Shown: positions 1-11,957 of the stretch, in pieces
Position numbering within the stretch: the first letter of the stretch is position 1
Layout: each line of letters starts with the position of its first letter
NCBI RefSeq assembly: GCF_030272615.1
Contig: NC_081414.1
Location: forward strand, 953,001 to 1,017,000
Source: Cryptomeria japonica
Lineage: Eukaryota > Streptophyta > Pinopsida > Cupressales > Cupressaceae
Direction of reading: 5' to 3'
DNA length: 64,000 bases
The notes under the pieces: generated by a model
Seen by the model: only the letters and a program-made list of their open reading frames with translations
Databases searched by the model: none
What the model was told of the DNA's origin: nothing
Position numbers and translations under genes: made by a program

Positions 1-63
1 AGTGCATATCGGTCGATTAGGGTTTTATTTTTATATATTTTTGTTTAGTTTTAAGTTTTAGGG

Positions 64-516
64 TATGTCGGATTTTTAATCCGAATATCCTAGAACTGTG
101 CCTTCCCCCCAATCGATAGCTTCCCACATGTCGGATTTCAAAATCCGATATGCGGGAGTAGTTTTGCTCGATGTGAAGTTGTTTTACTTGATCGACATGT
201 CAGACTTTAAAGTATGACTTATCGATCCTTTGTTCTTCCCTTAGTTGTCAGGTCCAACTTTAAAGTCTGACATGTCAGGAAGACTTGCCCTTCCCTTGGC
301 TGCACATTGGACTTTAAAGTCCGATGTGCATAATTACCTTACACTTTGCTGAAGTGTAGGTTGGACTTTAAAGTCCGACCTACAAAGTTGTTCTATCCTA
401 TTCGCACATCAGACTTTAAAGTCCGATATGCAACCTATGATGTTTTTTCTGCAAAAGTCTGATGTGCGAATATTGGTTTTCTTACATGCAAATCGGACTT
501 TAAAGTTTGACTTGCA
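64..516. repeat. Array of eight imperfect palindromes centred on TTTAAA-like cores
   Basis: Eight short inverted repeats lie at about 68-84, 131-148, 201-218, 253-270, 301-330, 357-382, 404-431 and 487-516. Six share the core GGACTTTAAAGTCC or a near variant; the first two have related AT cores. The outer arms differ between copies but remain self-complementary, for example TGCACA with TGTGCA at 301-330 and TAGGT with ACCTA at 357-382. The rest of 1-637 is AT-rich with no gene. The array precedes the decayed frame at 638-3109 and probably forms its leader. Function unknown. Confidence 0.85.
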
Positions 517-637
517 ATTTTTTGTCTAGTTTTTCCTAATTCATTTTTGACTTATGAAACTTGTTTTGTTCAACAAATTTGCCTTTCTGATGTTGATGAT
601 CTTCAAAATACTAATGATTAGTATTGAATGAAGTACT

Positions 638-3109
638 TTGAAAATTTCTACGTTTGCTCAAGGCAAATCAGATCCTTTTTCAAGTCAATTAGATCCTTCA
701 CCAAGCAAGCCATCTGTGAAAATAATGAAGTACAAGTATGATAAATACTTGAATATGTTCCTAGAGAGTTCATTCAACTCCAATGTAAAAGAGATAAGAG
801 ATACAAAGATCGGTCATGTGGACTTGCAAGAGTTCATTGATCGAGTCGAGAAAGCCCCTTCACATATGGCAAGCTTAATCAAATCAGAGTTGCACAAGTA
901 TGCTTCTTTCCCAATAGCAGATCAAGATCTGGATTTTATACTTGCAACGACGGATCATTTAGATCCTAATACAAGGCAGGTGAAGGATGTAAATCAAAAT
1001 GTTGTTTTCTTTAATAGTGTGTTTAATGGTTCTCTAGTGGAAGAAGTAGCGGACATAACCAAAGATAGTGCTCAAGAGTATTATGAGAAGAATGAAGGGA
1101 AATGTAAGAAGATGATCAATAATTTTTCTTATCTTTAGCCAGGGTCTCCACCACTTCAAGATGGCCTAAATACTTCCATAGGAGTGATTTCAATGAAGAA
1201 TACAATGATATGGTCGATATGCTAGCATGAGTGAAAGGTCTGAGAGATTCTCATTACTTTCAGAATTGGATGTGCTATTACATGAGCATAATCAGAAAAG
1301 GGGCAGCCAAAATAGATTGGGGTGAGAAGATTAGTGATGCACTTTGTGTACAGTTGAAAGAGGTCAAAACAACATTGAAGTTATATATGACCTCCTATCC
1401 TGTGTATGTAGATGCCTCTATGAGGCAATATGCAGGTTTGTTTACAAAGGGTGATAGAAGGTTAGTACCTATTTGGAACTATTATGATCAACTTACAATC
1501 AATAATAAGAGAAGTCACTTCAGAAGGGTTAATGATGCCTTATTTGTTGTTTAGAAGAATATGATAATCAATGGTTGAATATAGGATTACCACAAGGGGA
1601 GGGCGATAAAAAATATGTGACATTGTCTAGCCTCCCAAGTTTTGATGATATTCATGCATCCATTATTGAATATTCAGTTCTGGATTTTATTGAATCTTTG
1701 GAGAAAATAGGTGTAGAGAAACAATTAGTTTCCCTACCTTCTACAACTATCATGGCCCAATCTTCACCTATTGTAAGTACCATTGTTACTAATGAAACAC
1801 CATCAATGGTTGTGACCACAATTTTTTCAAGGGAGGAACCAATAATGATTACTGTTGCTTCAACAACCACCATCCGTTACCACAACCGTAGGGCAGGTAA
1901 TTCCATGTTCTGTTGATGCCTCATCAAGTCAGAATGTGTCTGAGGTATCGGTGACTACTAAGAAGGAGGCCACAACTCCAACCACGAAAGAAGATCTTCC
2001 ACCATGGATGGATGTTGTGGCACCTAAAAGGAAGAAACAAGTGATTTCACCAGATGACTTTGATTTCGAGAGGTTAGTCCCATCCAAGGAAAAGGGGACT
2101 AAAAAACCAAAGATTGTTTCTTGGGTGTTGGTGGATCCTTCTTCAAAAAGAAAATATGCCGAGTTCATGGTGCAATCTTCAAATAAAAACAAGGATAATA
2201 TTCAACTTGAAGATTATACTATGCAGACTATAGAACTTGGTGTGGAGACACATGAGAGTGTCAAGTTAGACTCTCAAACTGCTTTCAATTCTCTTGTGCA
2301 TAGGTTTGATCAAAAAAGAGATGAAAAGAATGAATGGAAGCATAAATGTGAGCAGCTAGCCAATGTGCTTCTCAAAGTCACACAATCTTCCTAAGAGGTT
2401 GAGCCTATTGTTTCTTCAATTGATACTGAGGATCTCAAAATGTTGGAACAGGTGGGTGTCAAGGGTCGAGTCGTGGATGAATGGATTGATCGTTTGAAGT
2501 CAGAGAGCTCTCTTCTTTTGGATTCAACGGTCAAGTTATTGATGGATTTTGAAATTGTTCAAAGTCAGATGCAAGGTACCAAAACCAATTTGATCAAATA
2601 AATGGAAGATTTCAAGATTGATGTTCTTGTAGAAAACAAGGTAATAACAACACGAGAAAAATACATCCAAATTCTATCGTTATTATCACATAAGGTTAAA
2701 ATAATAAGGTCAGTAATCTCATAAATAGATCAAGAAAAGAAAGAATGTGATAATGAGATTGATCAGATTTCAGCAAGGATAGCTGAGATTCCTTGTTGCT
2801 TGTATGATGAGAGTCAAAAATTAATATCCAGTGAGAACATCATACAAGAATTTATTTCCCTAATTACTCATTGGGCAAAAAATGACTTCTCATTGAATGC
2901 ATTTGATAAACTACTTGAGATACAGGTTAGTTTTGAAGTTCTTGCCTCAATGCTGAAAGATGGAAGAAGTATGTGAAAGATGGAGATGCAGTTTCTAGAG
3001 TTCATGCCATCACTAGTTCTACCACAATGCCGAACAAAGCCGTGATGGAAGCTATTTTGGCTTGGTTTGAGGAATTCAAGAAAATCAATGAGGAGGAGAA
3101 ATATGAATA
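638..3109 (+). pseudogene. Decayed reading frame of unknown function, probably element-encoded
   Basis: Consecutive coding segments on one strand (about 638-1138, 1150-1554, 1575-1916, 1855-2394, then 2394-2965 and 2968-3109) read as one protein once several stops and frameshifts are allowed for. I do not recognise the family. The first part is soluble and mixed in charge; the middle is rich in aromatic and basic residues (around WMCYYMSIIRKG, 1270-1305). The centre is Thr/Val-rich, followed by a Lys-rich PKRKKQ stretch near 2022. The last third is charged and heptad-like, consistent with a coiled coil. No reverse transcriptase, integrase, protease or zinc-knuckle motif is visible. The start at 638 is the first Met after the palindrome array. 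It could be a gag-like or extra ORF of a non-autonomous retroelement whose left end lies outside the window. Confidence 0.55.
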
Positions 3110-3990
3110 AAGTGTCCCCCATTGACACTATCTTTTCATGTAGTTGCATTCCTAGTTACTGCAAATTTTCTTGCAGTTGCATTTTCATTTTATGCAGTAG
3201 TTTTAGTCAAGTGGGACTGTGTAGTTGAATTAGTCAATTGTGCCCACCTTTTTCTCAACTTCTTTTCCTATATATGGAGGACCTCATTTGTACATATTTA
3301 TCTTTTATTATGCTTAGCAAAAATCCCAAATTTTTGTCTCAGCAAAGATTTTGTGCTTTTTGATGTAAAAATTGGTTCAAGAGAAATAAGATAGCAATCC
3401 GCTAGTTCTCAACCTTGAGTGAGCCAAAGATTGTGATTATGATTGGAAAAATTCTTATGTCTATGTTCTCATAATCATTTCTTATACACTTGAATATTTT
3501 TGGTGAAATTGTGAATGCTAACGATAGAGCTTTCTAATTGTGTAAAATAGACTTTGTGTTATCTACATATTTGGGAAATATTTTGATAGTTAAGTGATTA
3601 CGTAAGAAGCTTTGTATTTCTACCAATTACTTGTAGTTTTAGGAATCATTGATCACATCTTGGAGACTTTGAGCTACAAGTTGAGATTCAAGTTGAAATA
3701 GTGGTGATTAAATTAGTTGCACTCACTTAAGACTTTGAGCTTACATGATTGTCTAGATATTAAGAATCTTTGTTAAGAAGTTCTATTTATTTGTTAAGTT
3801 TATTGAGTTATAATAAATACCACCAAGTGAAGGGAAAATACATTAATTCTAAAAAAAGAGAATTACATTCCCTAATCTTACACCCTAATTTTATTTTGTA
3901 TAAGTTATTGAGATACCCAAAATTCCAATAGGGAACCTCCCCTTGCTGAGAGGAAAGACTCTGTCTTATCATAACTCTGTGTGAAATATA
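3110..3990. other. AT-rich non-coding tail, possible LTR
   Basis: No gene is visible. Just after the stop of the preceding frame there is a short inverted repeat (AGTGTC ... GACACT, about 3111-3128). A TATA-like CCTATATATGG lies at 3268-3278, as would suit an LTR promoter. I could not find a second copy in the window, so an LTR identity stays unproven. Confidence 0.35.
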
Positions 3991-4716
3991 TGTTTTGTCA
4001 TTGGTACGTTGTTGACAAAATATTCACCCAATAGACAGTAATGTGATGTGGCATGTGGAACCGCCATGATGGCAACAACAACCAGATGTTTTTGATCAAA
4101 TTATGAGAATCAATAGTCCATCTTTGAAGATCTAGAAGGAACTTTTTTGGTGTGAATAATTGGGCATTCTGGGAACTTGCACAAGTCAACTTAGATAGCT
4201 ATTTACTAAATGGTATTGGACAGTTACAAAATGGGGTAGATTATCTACGTTGAGATGATTAGAACAAAGTGCAAACTGACTAAATGAATGATCCTAATGA
4301 ATGATAAAAAGTTGTATAGATCATGTTGTATGATAACGATGCAAAATAATTTTTGTTTCAACTATGATAAGCTATGTCTTGGTCGACTTTATGGAGGTGA
4401 ATACAAAGCGTACAAATAGGATGTAAATCAACATAGTTGATAATTAATGCTATAATGAAAAAGAAGAGTGAAAATTTATAAAGAGGTATAAAAAAGATAG
4501 AGAAAGTATTATTCTATCAATTTGAGTAGCAGAGAAGGGAGAGGTAGAAAAGTTGAAAGGGTGAGAACCAAACTTCTAAAGAGGCATAGCAGAACTACAG
4601 AGGTTCATATTTTTTCAGTTTTCTTGTATTACATTAATATTGTAGTCTTGTATGTTAGTGTAGGGGATTGGTGTCTCTTGAAGGTTGGTGCCTTCAAATC
4701 AAGTGATTGTAAAGGG
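3991..4716 (+). mobile_element. Copia-type LTR L, fragment 1 (5' part)
   Basis: The segment begins TGTTTTGTCATTGG, a common start of plant copia LTRs. It has a TATA-like TTTATAAAGAG near 4476, and ends where element A inserts, after the duplicated AAGGG. The phrase GGTGTCTCTTGAAGG near 4670 recurs in variant form right after element B (14197-14212), showing that both insertions sit in one LTR. The left boundary is inferred; the bases before it (ATATA) do not match those after the proposed right end. Confidence 0.5.
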
Positions 4717-5793
4717 TGTTAGGTCCCGGAGACAACTGAGAGGGGGGGGGGGGGGTGGGGGGTGAATCAGTTGTCTAATAAATTCAAACCAAAAACAACT
4801 CAATCAACTTAATGCTTAATACCGATAAACCAGTTAAGTATGTCGGTAGACAGTGTTAACAGTTAATTGCTATACCAGTAAAGATTAATGCATGAAACAT
4901 AAAAACAAATTCATCCACAACACATAACACCAATATTTGTACGTGGAAACCCTGTAAGGGAAAAAACCACGGTGGGAAACCTTACCCACAATTAGATGAT
5001 ACTACTGCAGATAGTAAGTGTACATAAATGGGGTCTGCATATGCAGAAAGGCCAACAGCCTAGAGCTCACTGCTCAATCACAAAATGGGAGTCACACTGA
5101 CTACAGTTGGATGGTTAAATCCAATAAGAATGTACTGCACAAAATAGCATCTTCATATGTTGGATTCAGTACTAGTGTAATGCTGATATGCTTCCACAAA
5201 AAAACCTAGCTTCACCTTCAAATGATGTCTTCGTGTATAGCTCTGCTTAATCTCGCATATACCTTCACTTAATTCTTTTTTGCATTCCCACATTCGATCT
5301 TACATATAAGATCTTACATTTATACCATAACCTAAGACCAATTTTAGTAAGTTGGCTTTACAAGATATTACAATAAAAATATTTTACAAACAATATATTA
5401 TCCGATGCAATAACCGATTAAACATGTCGGCTTAAAGCATTTACAACAATAATAAATCATCTCCATAGCATGCCATGCTGATCTGGAAAAGATAAACTTG
5501 CTAGTGTAACCCTAGGTAACCCTAGACCTATTTGCCAGTAAAAGCAAATATGCAAATATGAATATACCAATGATTAATTCTTCAAAACAAAGTGTCCACA
5601 TGATGTCTTCGACATTACCAAGTGTCTTCCATATCATTCCAAGTGTCGGTGATCATTATATCTTTTTGGTGAACCATATACCAGTAATTGTGCAATAGTT
5701 ACTTGCTTGCCGGTGAATGTTGCTGGATCTCCAGAGTGCTAGTGCTTTAGTAGGTGTTGACATCAATGACAAAACCATACCAAAATACCAACA
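4717..5793 (-). repeat. Element A 3' LTR (left copy)
   Basis: Matches 10385-11407 nearly end to end. Compared with the other copy it has a 31-bp extra stretch near 4950-4982, bounded by GGAAACC repeats, and a 10-bp extra stretch near 5306. It holds a G-run (4741-4755) followed by GTGAATCAGT, the box shared with elements I and G. On the element strand a TATAAATG motif lies near 5315-5325. Confidence 0.93.
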
Positions 5794-6104
5794 ATCTCCC
5801 CCTTTGGCATTGATGGCAACACAAGATGGAAAAACCATCAAAGTGCCAAAACAGAAATGCCAAAAACCAAAAACCAACAATCTCTCCAAAAAGATCATAA
5901 CCAGAATACAGAGAGTAATAGTCTCTCTTAAACAAAAATCTCTCCCCCTGGGAGCAACATGTGTTATTCAAAGTTCTCTTAAAAGATAATGTGTTTTTCC
6001 ATAGATATCTCTCCCCCTTTGACATCAAATGCCAAAGTTGTAATAATAAAACCAAGTTCATATACAAAATACCAATCAATTCAATATACCAACTACTCCC
6101 CCTG
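5794..6104 (-). promoter_or_regulatory. Element A polypurine tract and repeated PPT modules
   Basis: Read on the minus strand, AAAGGGGGAGAT directly abuts the 3' LTR and primes plus-strand DNA synthesis. Similar GGGGGAGA modules recur at about 5941, 6009-6020 and 6094-6104, some with a TTTGGCAT...ATGCCAAA inverted repeat. Repeated PPTs before the 3' LTR are a known feature of the Sirevirus lineage of copia elements. Confidence 0.75.
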
Positions 6105-6182
6105 AGAAGTAGCTTCCTCATCAAAGACCGGAGTAAAAGATTTATCTTTTAATTCTGTCAGTTGATGACAATCATCAACTGT

Positions 6183-9100
6183 CTAAGTCTCTGCCGGTGG
6201 TGGTACGACTCCAAGCTAATCTCTGAGATATTCAAAAGTCTCCTTAGGCAAAGGTTTTATGAAAATATCTGCAAGCTATTCTTTAGTATTCACATAAACC
6301 AGTTTTATCTCTTTTTCTTCAACATTTTCCCTTAGAAAATTCAGTTTGATAGAAATATGTTTTGTTTTAGAATGTAATACCGGATTCTTAGATATATCAA
6401 TTGTTGCAGTGTTATCACAATATATAGTAATAGGTTCCTTGCATTTTACCTTTATGTCTTTCAACATTTGCTTGAGCCATAGTACCTGTGTACAGTTAGT
6501 TGTTGCTGCAACATATTCTGATTTTGCTGTTGATAAAGATGTACAACTCTATTTCTTACTCAACCAAGAGATTAATCTCTTTCCAAGAAAGAATGCTCCG
6601 CCAGTGGTGCTTTTTCTATCATCCACATCTGCTACCCAATTTGCATCTGTGTATGCACATAGATCAAAATTTTCATCTCTAGGATACCATAATCGAAGAT
6701 TTGCAATGCCTTGTAAGTACCAGAAAATCCTTTTTACTACTGATTCATGATTTTCTCTAGGATTACTTTGAAATCTAGAAACAATACATACTGCATTCAT
6801 AATATTAGGTCTAGTTTGTGTCAAATACAGTAAACCTCCTATCATAGATTTGTATCTAGTTGGATTAACAGGTGTAGATTCATCCCTTTGAGATAATTTT
6901 TCATTTGTAGTCATAGGTGTGCTTACCGGTTTAGAGTTCTCCATCCCAAATTTCTTTAGTAACTCTTTCAAGTACTTGGATTGACTCAAAAATATACCTT
7001 TGTCAGTCTGTGAAATCTGCAATCCTAAAAAGAATTTTATTTCTCCAATCATAGACATTTCAAATTCTTGTTGCATTTTAATAGAAAATTCTTTACATAA
7101 TCCATCTTCTCCTCCAAAGATTATATCATCAACAAATATTTCTATAATCAAGATGTCATTATTAGTTATTTTGTAATATAAATTGCTGTCTGCATTTACT
7201 TTAGTAAAACCAATCTTTAAAAGATACTTATCCAACCTTGCATACCAAGCTCTTGGGGCTTGTTTCAATCCATACAGAGCTTTTCTTAACCTGCAAACCA
7301 TATCATTGTCATCTATCAAATAAAATCCATCAAGTTGTTGAATATAGACTTCCTCTTCAAGATCTCCATTTAAGAATGCACATTTAATATCCATTTGATA
7401 AACTTTGTAGTTCTTGTGAGCTGCAAAAGCCAAAAATAATGTGATTGCCTCAATTCTTGCTACCGGTGCAAAGGTTTCATTGTAATCAACTCCTTCTTTC
7501 TGAGAATATCCCTTACACACTAGTCTTGCTTTATTTCTGACAACCTTACCATCTTCATTAAATTTGTTTCTAAATACCCATTTGGTTCCAATTATATTTT
7601 TATCTTTAGGCCGGGGAACTAATGTCGAAGTATTATTTTTCTTAATTTGTTCTAATTCTTCTTCCATAGCTTTAATCCAAAATTTATCTTCACATGCCTC
7701 ATTAACAGATGATGGTTCAATTTGAGAAATAAGACATACCTCTTCATTTGCCAATCTTCCTCTTGTCATAACTCCTTTAAATTTGTTTCCAATTATCTGA
7801 TCTTCAGAATGATTCAATTTTACATATCAGGGTGTCTTAGTTTGTTGTTGTTCTTCAATTATTGTGGAATCCTCTGATGGTACCGAGGTAACTGGATCTT
7901 CATTCTGTACCGGTGGATTTAGTGTAGGTTCATTTGTCACAATTTTTGTTTCTGGTTCAGAATCTATATACCTTGAAGTTCCTCTGAATTGTTCATCAAT
8001 TTTTACATTTGTACTTTCAACAATTTTCTGCAATCTCTTATTAAAACATCTATATGCCTTGCTCTTAGATGAATAACCAAGAAATATTCCTTCATCACTT
8101 CTAGGATCAAATTTGCCAATATACTCATCTCTTCTAATATAACATTTACTTCCAAAAATTCTGAAATACTTAAGAGTAGGAGTATTACCAAACCATAGTT
8201 TATAAGGGGTCTTACTAGTTTCACCTTTGATGTGAAATTTGTTGAATGTATAGACGGCTGTGCTGACTACTTCTCTCTATTATACATGTGGTAAATTTTC
8301 TTCAGATAGCATACTTCTTGCTGCTTCCAAGATAGTTTTGTTTTTCCTTTCAACAACTCCATTCTGCTGTGGTGTCTGAGGTGTTGATAGCTGTCTTCTG
8401 ATTCCATTCACTTCACAGAATGTATTAAAGTCCTTAGATGTGAATTCTCCTCCTTGATCTGATCTTAAACATTTGATTTTCTTACCGGTTTCATTTTCAA
8501 CCATTGCTTTGAACAGTTTGAACTTTCCAAGTGCTTTTGATTTTTCTCTGAGAAAAGTAACCCAACACATTCTAGAATAATCATCAATAATTAGCATGAA
8601 ATATCTATCACCTTGTAAGCTTTTAGTTCTAGCTGGACCACATAAATCAGTGTGAATCAAATCAAGAGCATTATTGGATTTTTCTAGAATACTTTTGAAA
8701 CTAGCTCTAACTTGTTTTCCAAATTGACATTCCTTACATATTGTATTATGAGGTTTCACAATTTTAGGTAGATCTCTAACTGCCTTAGAAGTACTGATTT
8801 TTATCATGCAATCAAAGTTTACATGACATAGTCTCTTATGCCATAACCAACTTTCATCTATATGTGCAATCAAGCATGCCTTTTCACTATTATTCAAATG
8901 AAAGATATTACCTCTAGTCTGATTACCGGTTGCAATTTCTAAACCAGTTCTATTCATGATTTTGCATTTTTCATTCTTAAATTGTAACTGAAATCCTTTC
9001 TCAACTAATTGACCAACACTTAACAAATTATGCTTTAATCTGTCAACATAGTAGACATTGTCAGTGTTATGCTTACCATCAAGAGATATTGTACCCTTAC

Positions 9101-10328
9101 CTTTGATTGAACAGGCTTTGTCATCCCCAAATCTTACTAAACCTCCATTGTATTCTTGAAAGTTCAAGAATTTACCTTTGTCTCCTGTCATATAATGTGA
9201 GCATCCTGAGTCAATGATCCATTCATCCTTTACTTCAACTTTAGCTGCTAGGGCTTGTTGTACCAGTTGAGCAGTAGGTGTCGGTTGATCTTTTGTTATA
9301 GCAACAAAAACCCATCCATTGTCTAATGGATCCTCATCACAATCATCAGTTACACCTTCATTAGCAATGTAACAAGACTTGTCTTTGTTCTTTTTAAATC
9401 TATAGCTCTGATATTTAGGATTAGGCTTGTATGTTCTTCTAGCTTCTTCTCTTAGTCTAGCATGTCTATCAGGGCATCTCAAAGCCATATGACCAATCTT
9501 ATTACAGTTAAAACATTTAAAGGGTGCTTTACCTTCATATTTACTTCCAACTGGACCTTTTGGCATTTCCCTTGCAAATAGTGCTTCAAGTTCTTCATTC
9601 TCCTTCCTAGTTTCTTCAAGTTCTCTTGCATAAAAGGCTTTCCAATCTGATTTGTCAAATGATGGAGCAGATGATGTTGATGCTTTAAAGGCCAAATCTA
9701 TATTTATAGTAGCAACAGGACCAAATTCCTCAATTTCAAAGGCTGAAAGTTTTCCAATTAATGTATCCCTAGTTACCAATGTATTAGGCATTGTTCTCAA
9801 CTCATTTATAGCAGTAACCTTCATTTTATATGCCGGTGGCAATCCTCTTAAGGTTTTTGAAACAATTTCATCCTCACTCAAGGTTCCTCCATAACATTTA
9901 ATACCCAAAACAATTTCATTTACTCTTTCCATAAAAGCAGAAATCCTTTCATCTTTTTCCATTTTCAGATGTTCATACCTGACTCAGAAGCTTTCAAGTT
10001 TTGCAATCTTGACTGTGGAATCTTCTTCATTCAGTGTTTCCAAATGATCCCAAATAGCTTTAGCAGTAGACCAATCTAATAATCCCATGATTTGTTGATT
10101 TGATAAAGCGCTCAAAAGTGCTTCTCTTGCTTTGCAATCATTCTCCTCATCTTTGGCTAAGGTAGTTGGAGGGGTTTGACTAGCTACAGCAGCAGTATAA
10201 CCATTCTTTGTAACTTCCTAGATGTCTTTACCAATGCAATTCAGATGTGTCTCCATCCTGATCTTCTATATCCCATAGTTGGTTCCATCAAGTTTAGGAC
10301 TATCCTTCCTGAATTAATTAGTAGTCAT
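6183..10328 (-). pseudogene. Element A gag-pol polyprotein, one frame with nonsense mutations
   Basis: A single 1382-codon frame with no frameshift covers gag, protease, integrase, reverse transcriptase and RNase H in copia order. Visible motifs are the gag zinc knuckle CFNCNKIGHMALRC (about 9480-9525), protease DSG in WIIDSGCSHYMTG (9185-9225), and integrase HTDLCGP (near 8650), DQGGEF (near 8450) and PQQNGVVERK (near 8360). The RT has [12 protein letters not shown] (near 7390) and FVDD (near 7125), where YVDD is usual. RNase H shows DANWVAD (near 6645) and YCDNTATIDISKNP (near 6410). Stops fall at gag codons 5, 21, 37 and 116, at 8277-8282 (two in a row), 7827-7829 and 6549-6551, and twice near the C-terminus. 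All but one fit C-to-T or G-to-A change in Gln, Arg or Trp codons. The start is the first Met after the primer site. Confidence 0.92.
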
Positions 10329-10370
10329 TGGATCTCCTCAAGTTGTTAAACTTCTGCAAAAGAGGACTAA

Positions 10371-10384
10371 GCTCCGATAGCAAT
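10371..10384 (-). promoter_or_regulatory. Element A primer-binding site
   Basis: The minus strand reads TTGCTATCGGAGC directly after the LTR, two mismatches from TTGGTATCAGAGC, complementary to the 3' end of initiator-Met tRNA. This fixes the right LTR as the 5' LTR. Confidence 0.8.
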
Positions 10385-11407
10385 TGTTAGGTCCCGGAGA
10401 CAACTGAGAGGGGGGGGGGGGTGAATCAGTTGTCTAATAAATTCAAACAAAAAACAACTCAATCAGCTTAATGATTAATACCGGTAAACCATTTAAGTAT
10501 GCCGATAGACAGTGTTAACAATTAATTGCTATACCGGTAAAGATTAGTGCATGAAACATAAACACAAAGTCATCCACAACACATAACACCAATATTTGTA
10601 CGTGGAAACCTTACCCACAATCAAATGATACTACTACAGATAGTAAGTGTATATAAATGGGGTCTGCACATGCAGAAAGGCCAACAGCCTAGAGCTCACT
10701 GCTCAATCACAAAATGGGAGTCACACTAACTACAGTTGGATGGTTAAATCCAATAAGAATGTACTGCACAAAATAGCATCTTCATATGTTGGATTTAGTA
10801 CTGGTGTAATGCTGATATGCTTCCACAAAAAAAACCTAGCTTCACTTTCAAATGATGTCTTCATGTATAGCTCTGCTTAATCTCACATATACCTTCACTT
10901 AATTCTTTTTCACATTCCCACATTCGATCTTACATTTATACCATAACCTAAGACCAATTTTAGTAGGTCAGCTCTACAAGATATTACAATAAACATTTTA
11001 CAAACAATATATTATCCGATGCAATAACCGATTAAACATGTCGGCTTAAAGCATTTACAACAATAATAAATCATCTCCATAGCGTGCCATGCTGATCTGG
11101 AAAAGATAAACCTGCCGGTGTAACCCTAGGTAACCCTAGACCTATTTGCCGGTAAAAGCAAATATGCAAATATGAATATACAAATGATTAATTCTTCAAA
11201 ACAAAGTGTCCACATGATGTCTTCGACATTACCAAGTGTCTTCCATATCATTCCAAGTGTCGGTGATCATTATATCCTGTCGGTGAACCATATACTAGTA
11301 ACTGTGCAATAGTTACTTGCTTGCCAGTGAATGTTGCTGGATCTCCAGAGTGCTAGTGCTTTAGTAGGTGTTGACATCAATGAAAAAACCATACCAAAAT
11401 ACCAACA
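10385..11407 (-). repeat. Element A 5' LTR (right copy)
   Basis: Begins and ends as the left copy does and carries the same G-run/GTGAATCAGT box (10411-10430). On the element strand it ends CCTAACA next to the primer site. It is followed by target duplication AAGGG. Confidence 0.93.
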
Positions 11408-11494
11408 AAGGGATTAGTGTCCTAAATTTTGAAGTAAACTATAGGGGTTGGTGCTCCTTTGGATTGGTGTCTATAAAATTTAGGTGATTGGTGT
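11408..11494 (+). mobile_element. LTR L, fragment 2
   Basis: An 87-bp slice of the split LTR between elements A and B. It starts with A's duplication AAGGG and ends with B's GGTGT. It contains GGATTGGTGTCTATAAAATT, related to the sequence at 4660-4680. Confidence 0.55.
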
Positions 11495-11957
11495 TGTGAG
11501 ATTTTGCCAAGATCTAGAGGCAATGGAAAGCACAAATAAGAGAGACAAAATAGATGATAGGAATAAACTGTATTCTATCAAGATGCAAAATATGATCAAC
11601 TGGATCATTACAAGATGTTGATTGATTGTCCGTACAAACAATGTAGATGAACCTGCTTATATAGGCAAGGCTATGGATATGTGAACACACAAACATGACA
11701 TGTGTCTTAATAAGAAACAAGGGTAGGTAGGAAATAGGTGTGGGTAGGTAGGAGAAATAATAAAATATTCCACATGAGGTGGAATGTAACAACAAGATAA
11801 GATCAACATCATAAAAGGTGGAAATTCTCCTACACACACTATCCTAATGTGGCACAAACACCCAAGTGTCTCATACCCAAACTACTATTAAATGCATGTA
11901 CCGAAGTAAACTTAAGTAAAGTGTAATAATATCCATGATGAATAATTTACACCAACA
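11495..11957 (-). repeat. Element B 3' LTR
   Basis: Nearly identical to 13732-14196. On the minus strand it starts TGTTGGTGT and ends CTCACA. A TATA-type promoter lies at about 11655-11663 (reverse complement CCTATATAAG). Confidence 0.93.

Larger units (their letters stand above)
4717..11407 (-). mobile_element. Element A: full-length Ty1-copia retrotransposon (Sirevirus-like)
   Basis: Complete 6.7-kb element read on the minus strand, with two LTRs of 1077 and 1023 bp. A perfect 5-bp target duplication AAGGG flanks it (4712-4716 and 11408-11412). LTR termini are TG...CA. An initiator-Met-type primer site follows the right LTR, and a polypurine tract abuts the left LTR. Gag-pol occupies 6183-10328 in one frame but carries about ten stop codons, so it is not autonomous as it stands. 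It is inserted in LTR L. Confidence 0.95.

Noticed and set aside
5018-5209. Small frame repeated at 10647-10880
   Set aside because: Both copies lie within the LTRs of element A on the opposite strand; duplication comes from the LTRs, not from coding constraint.
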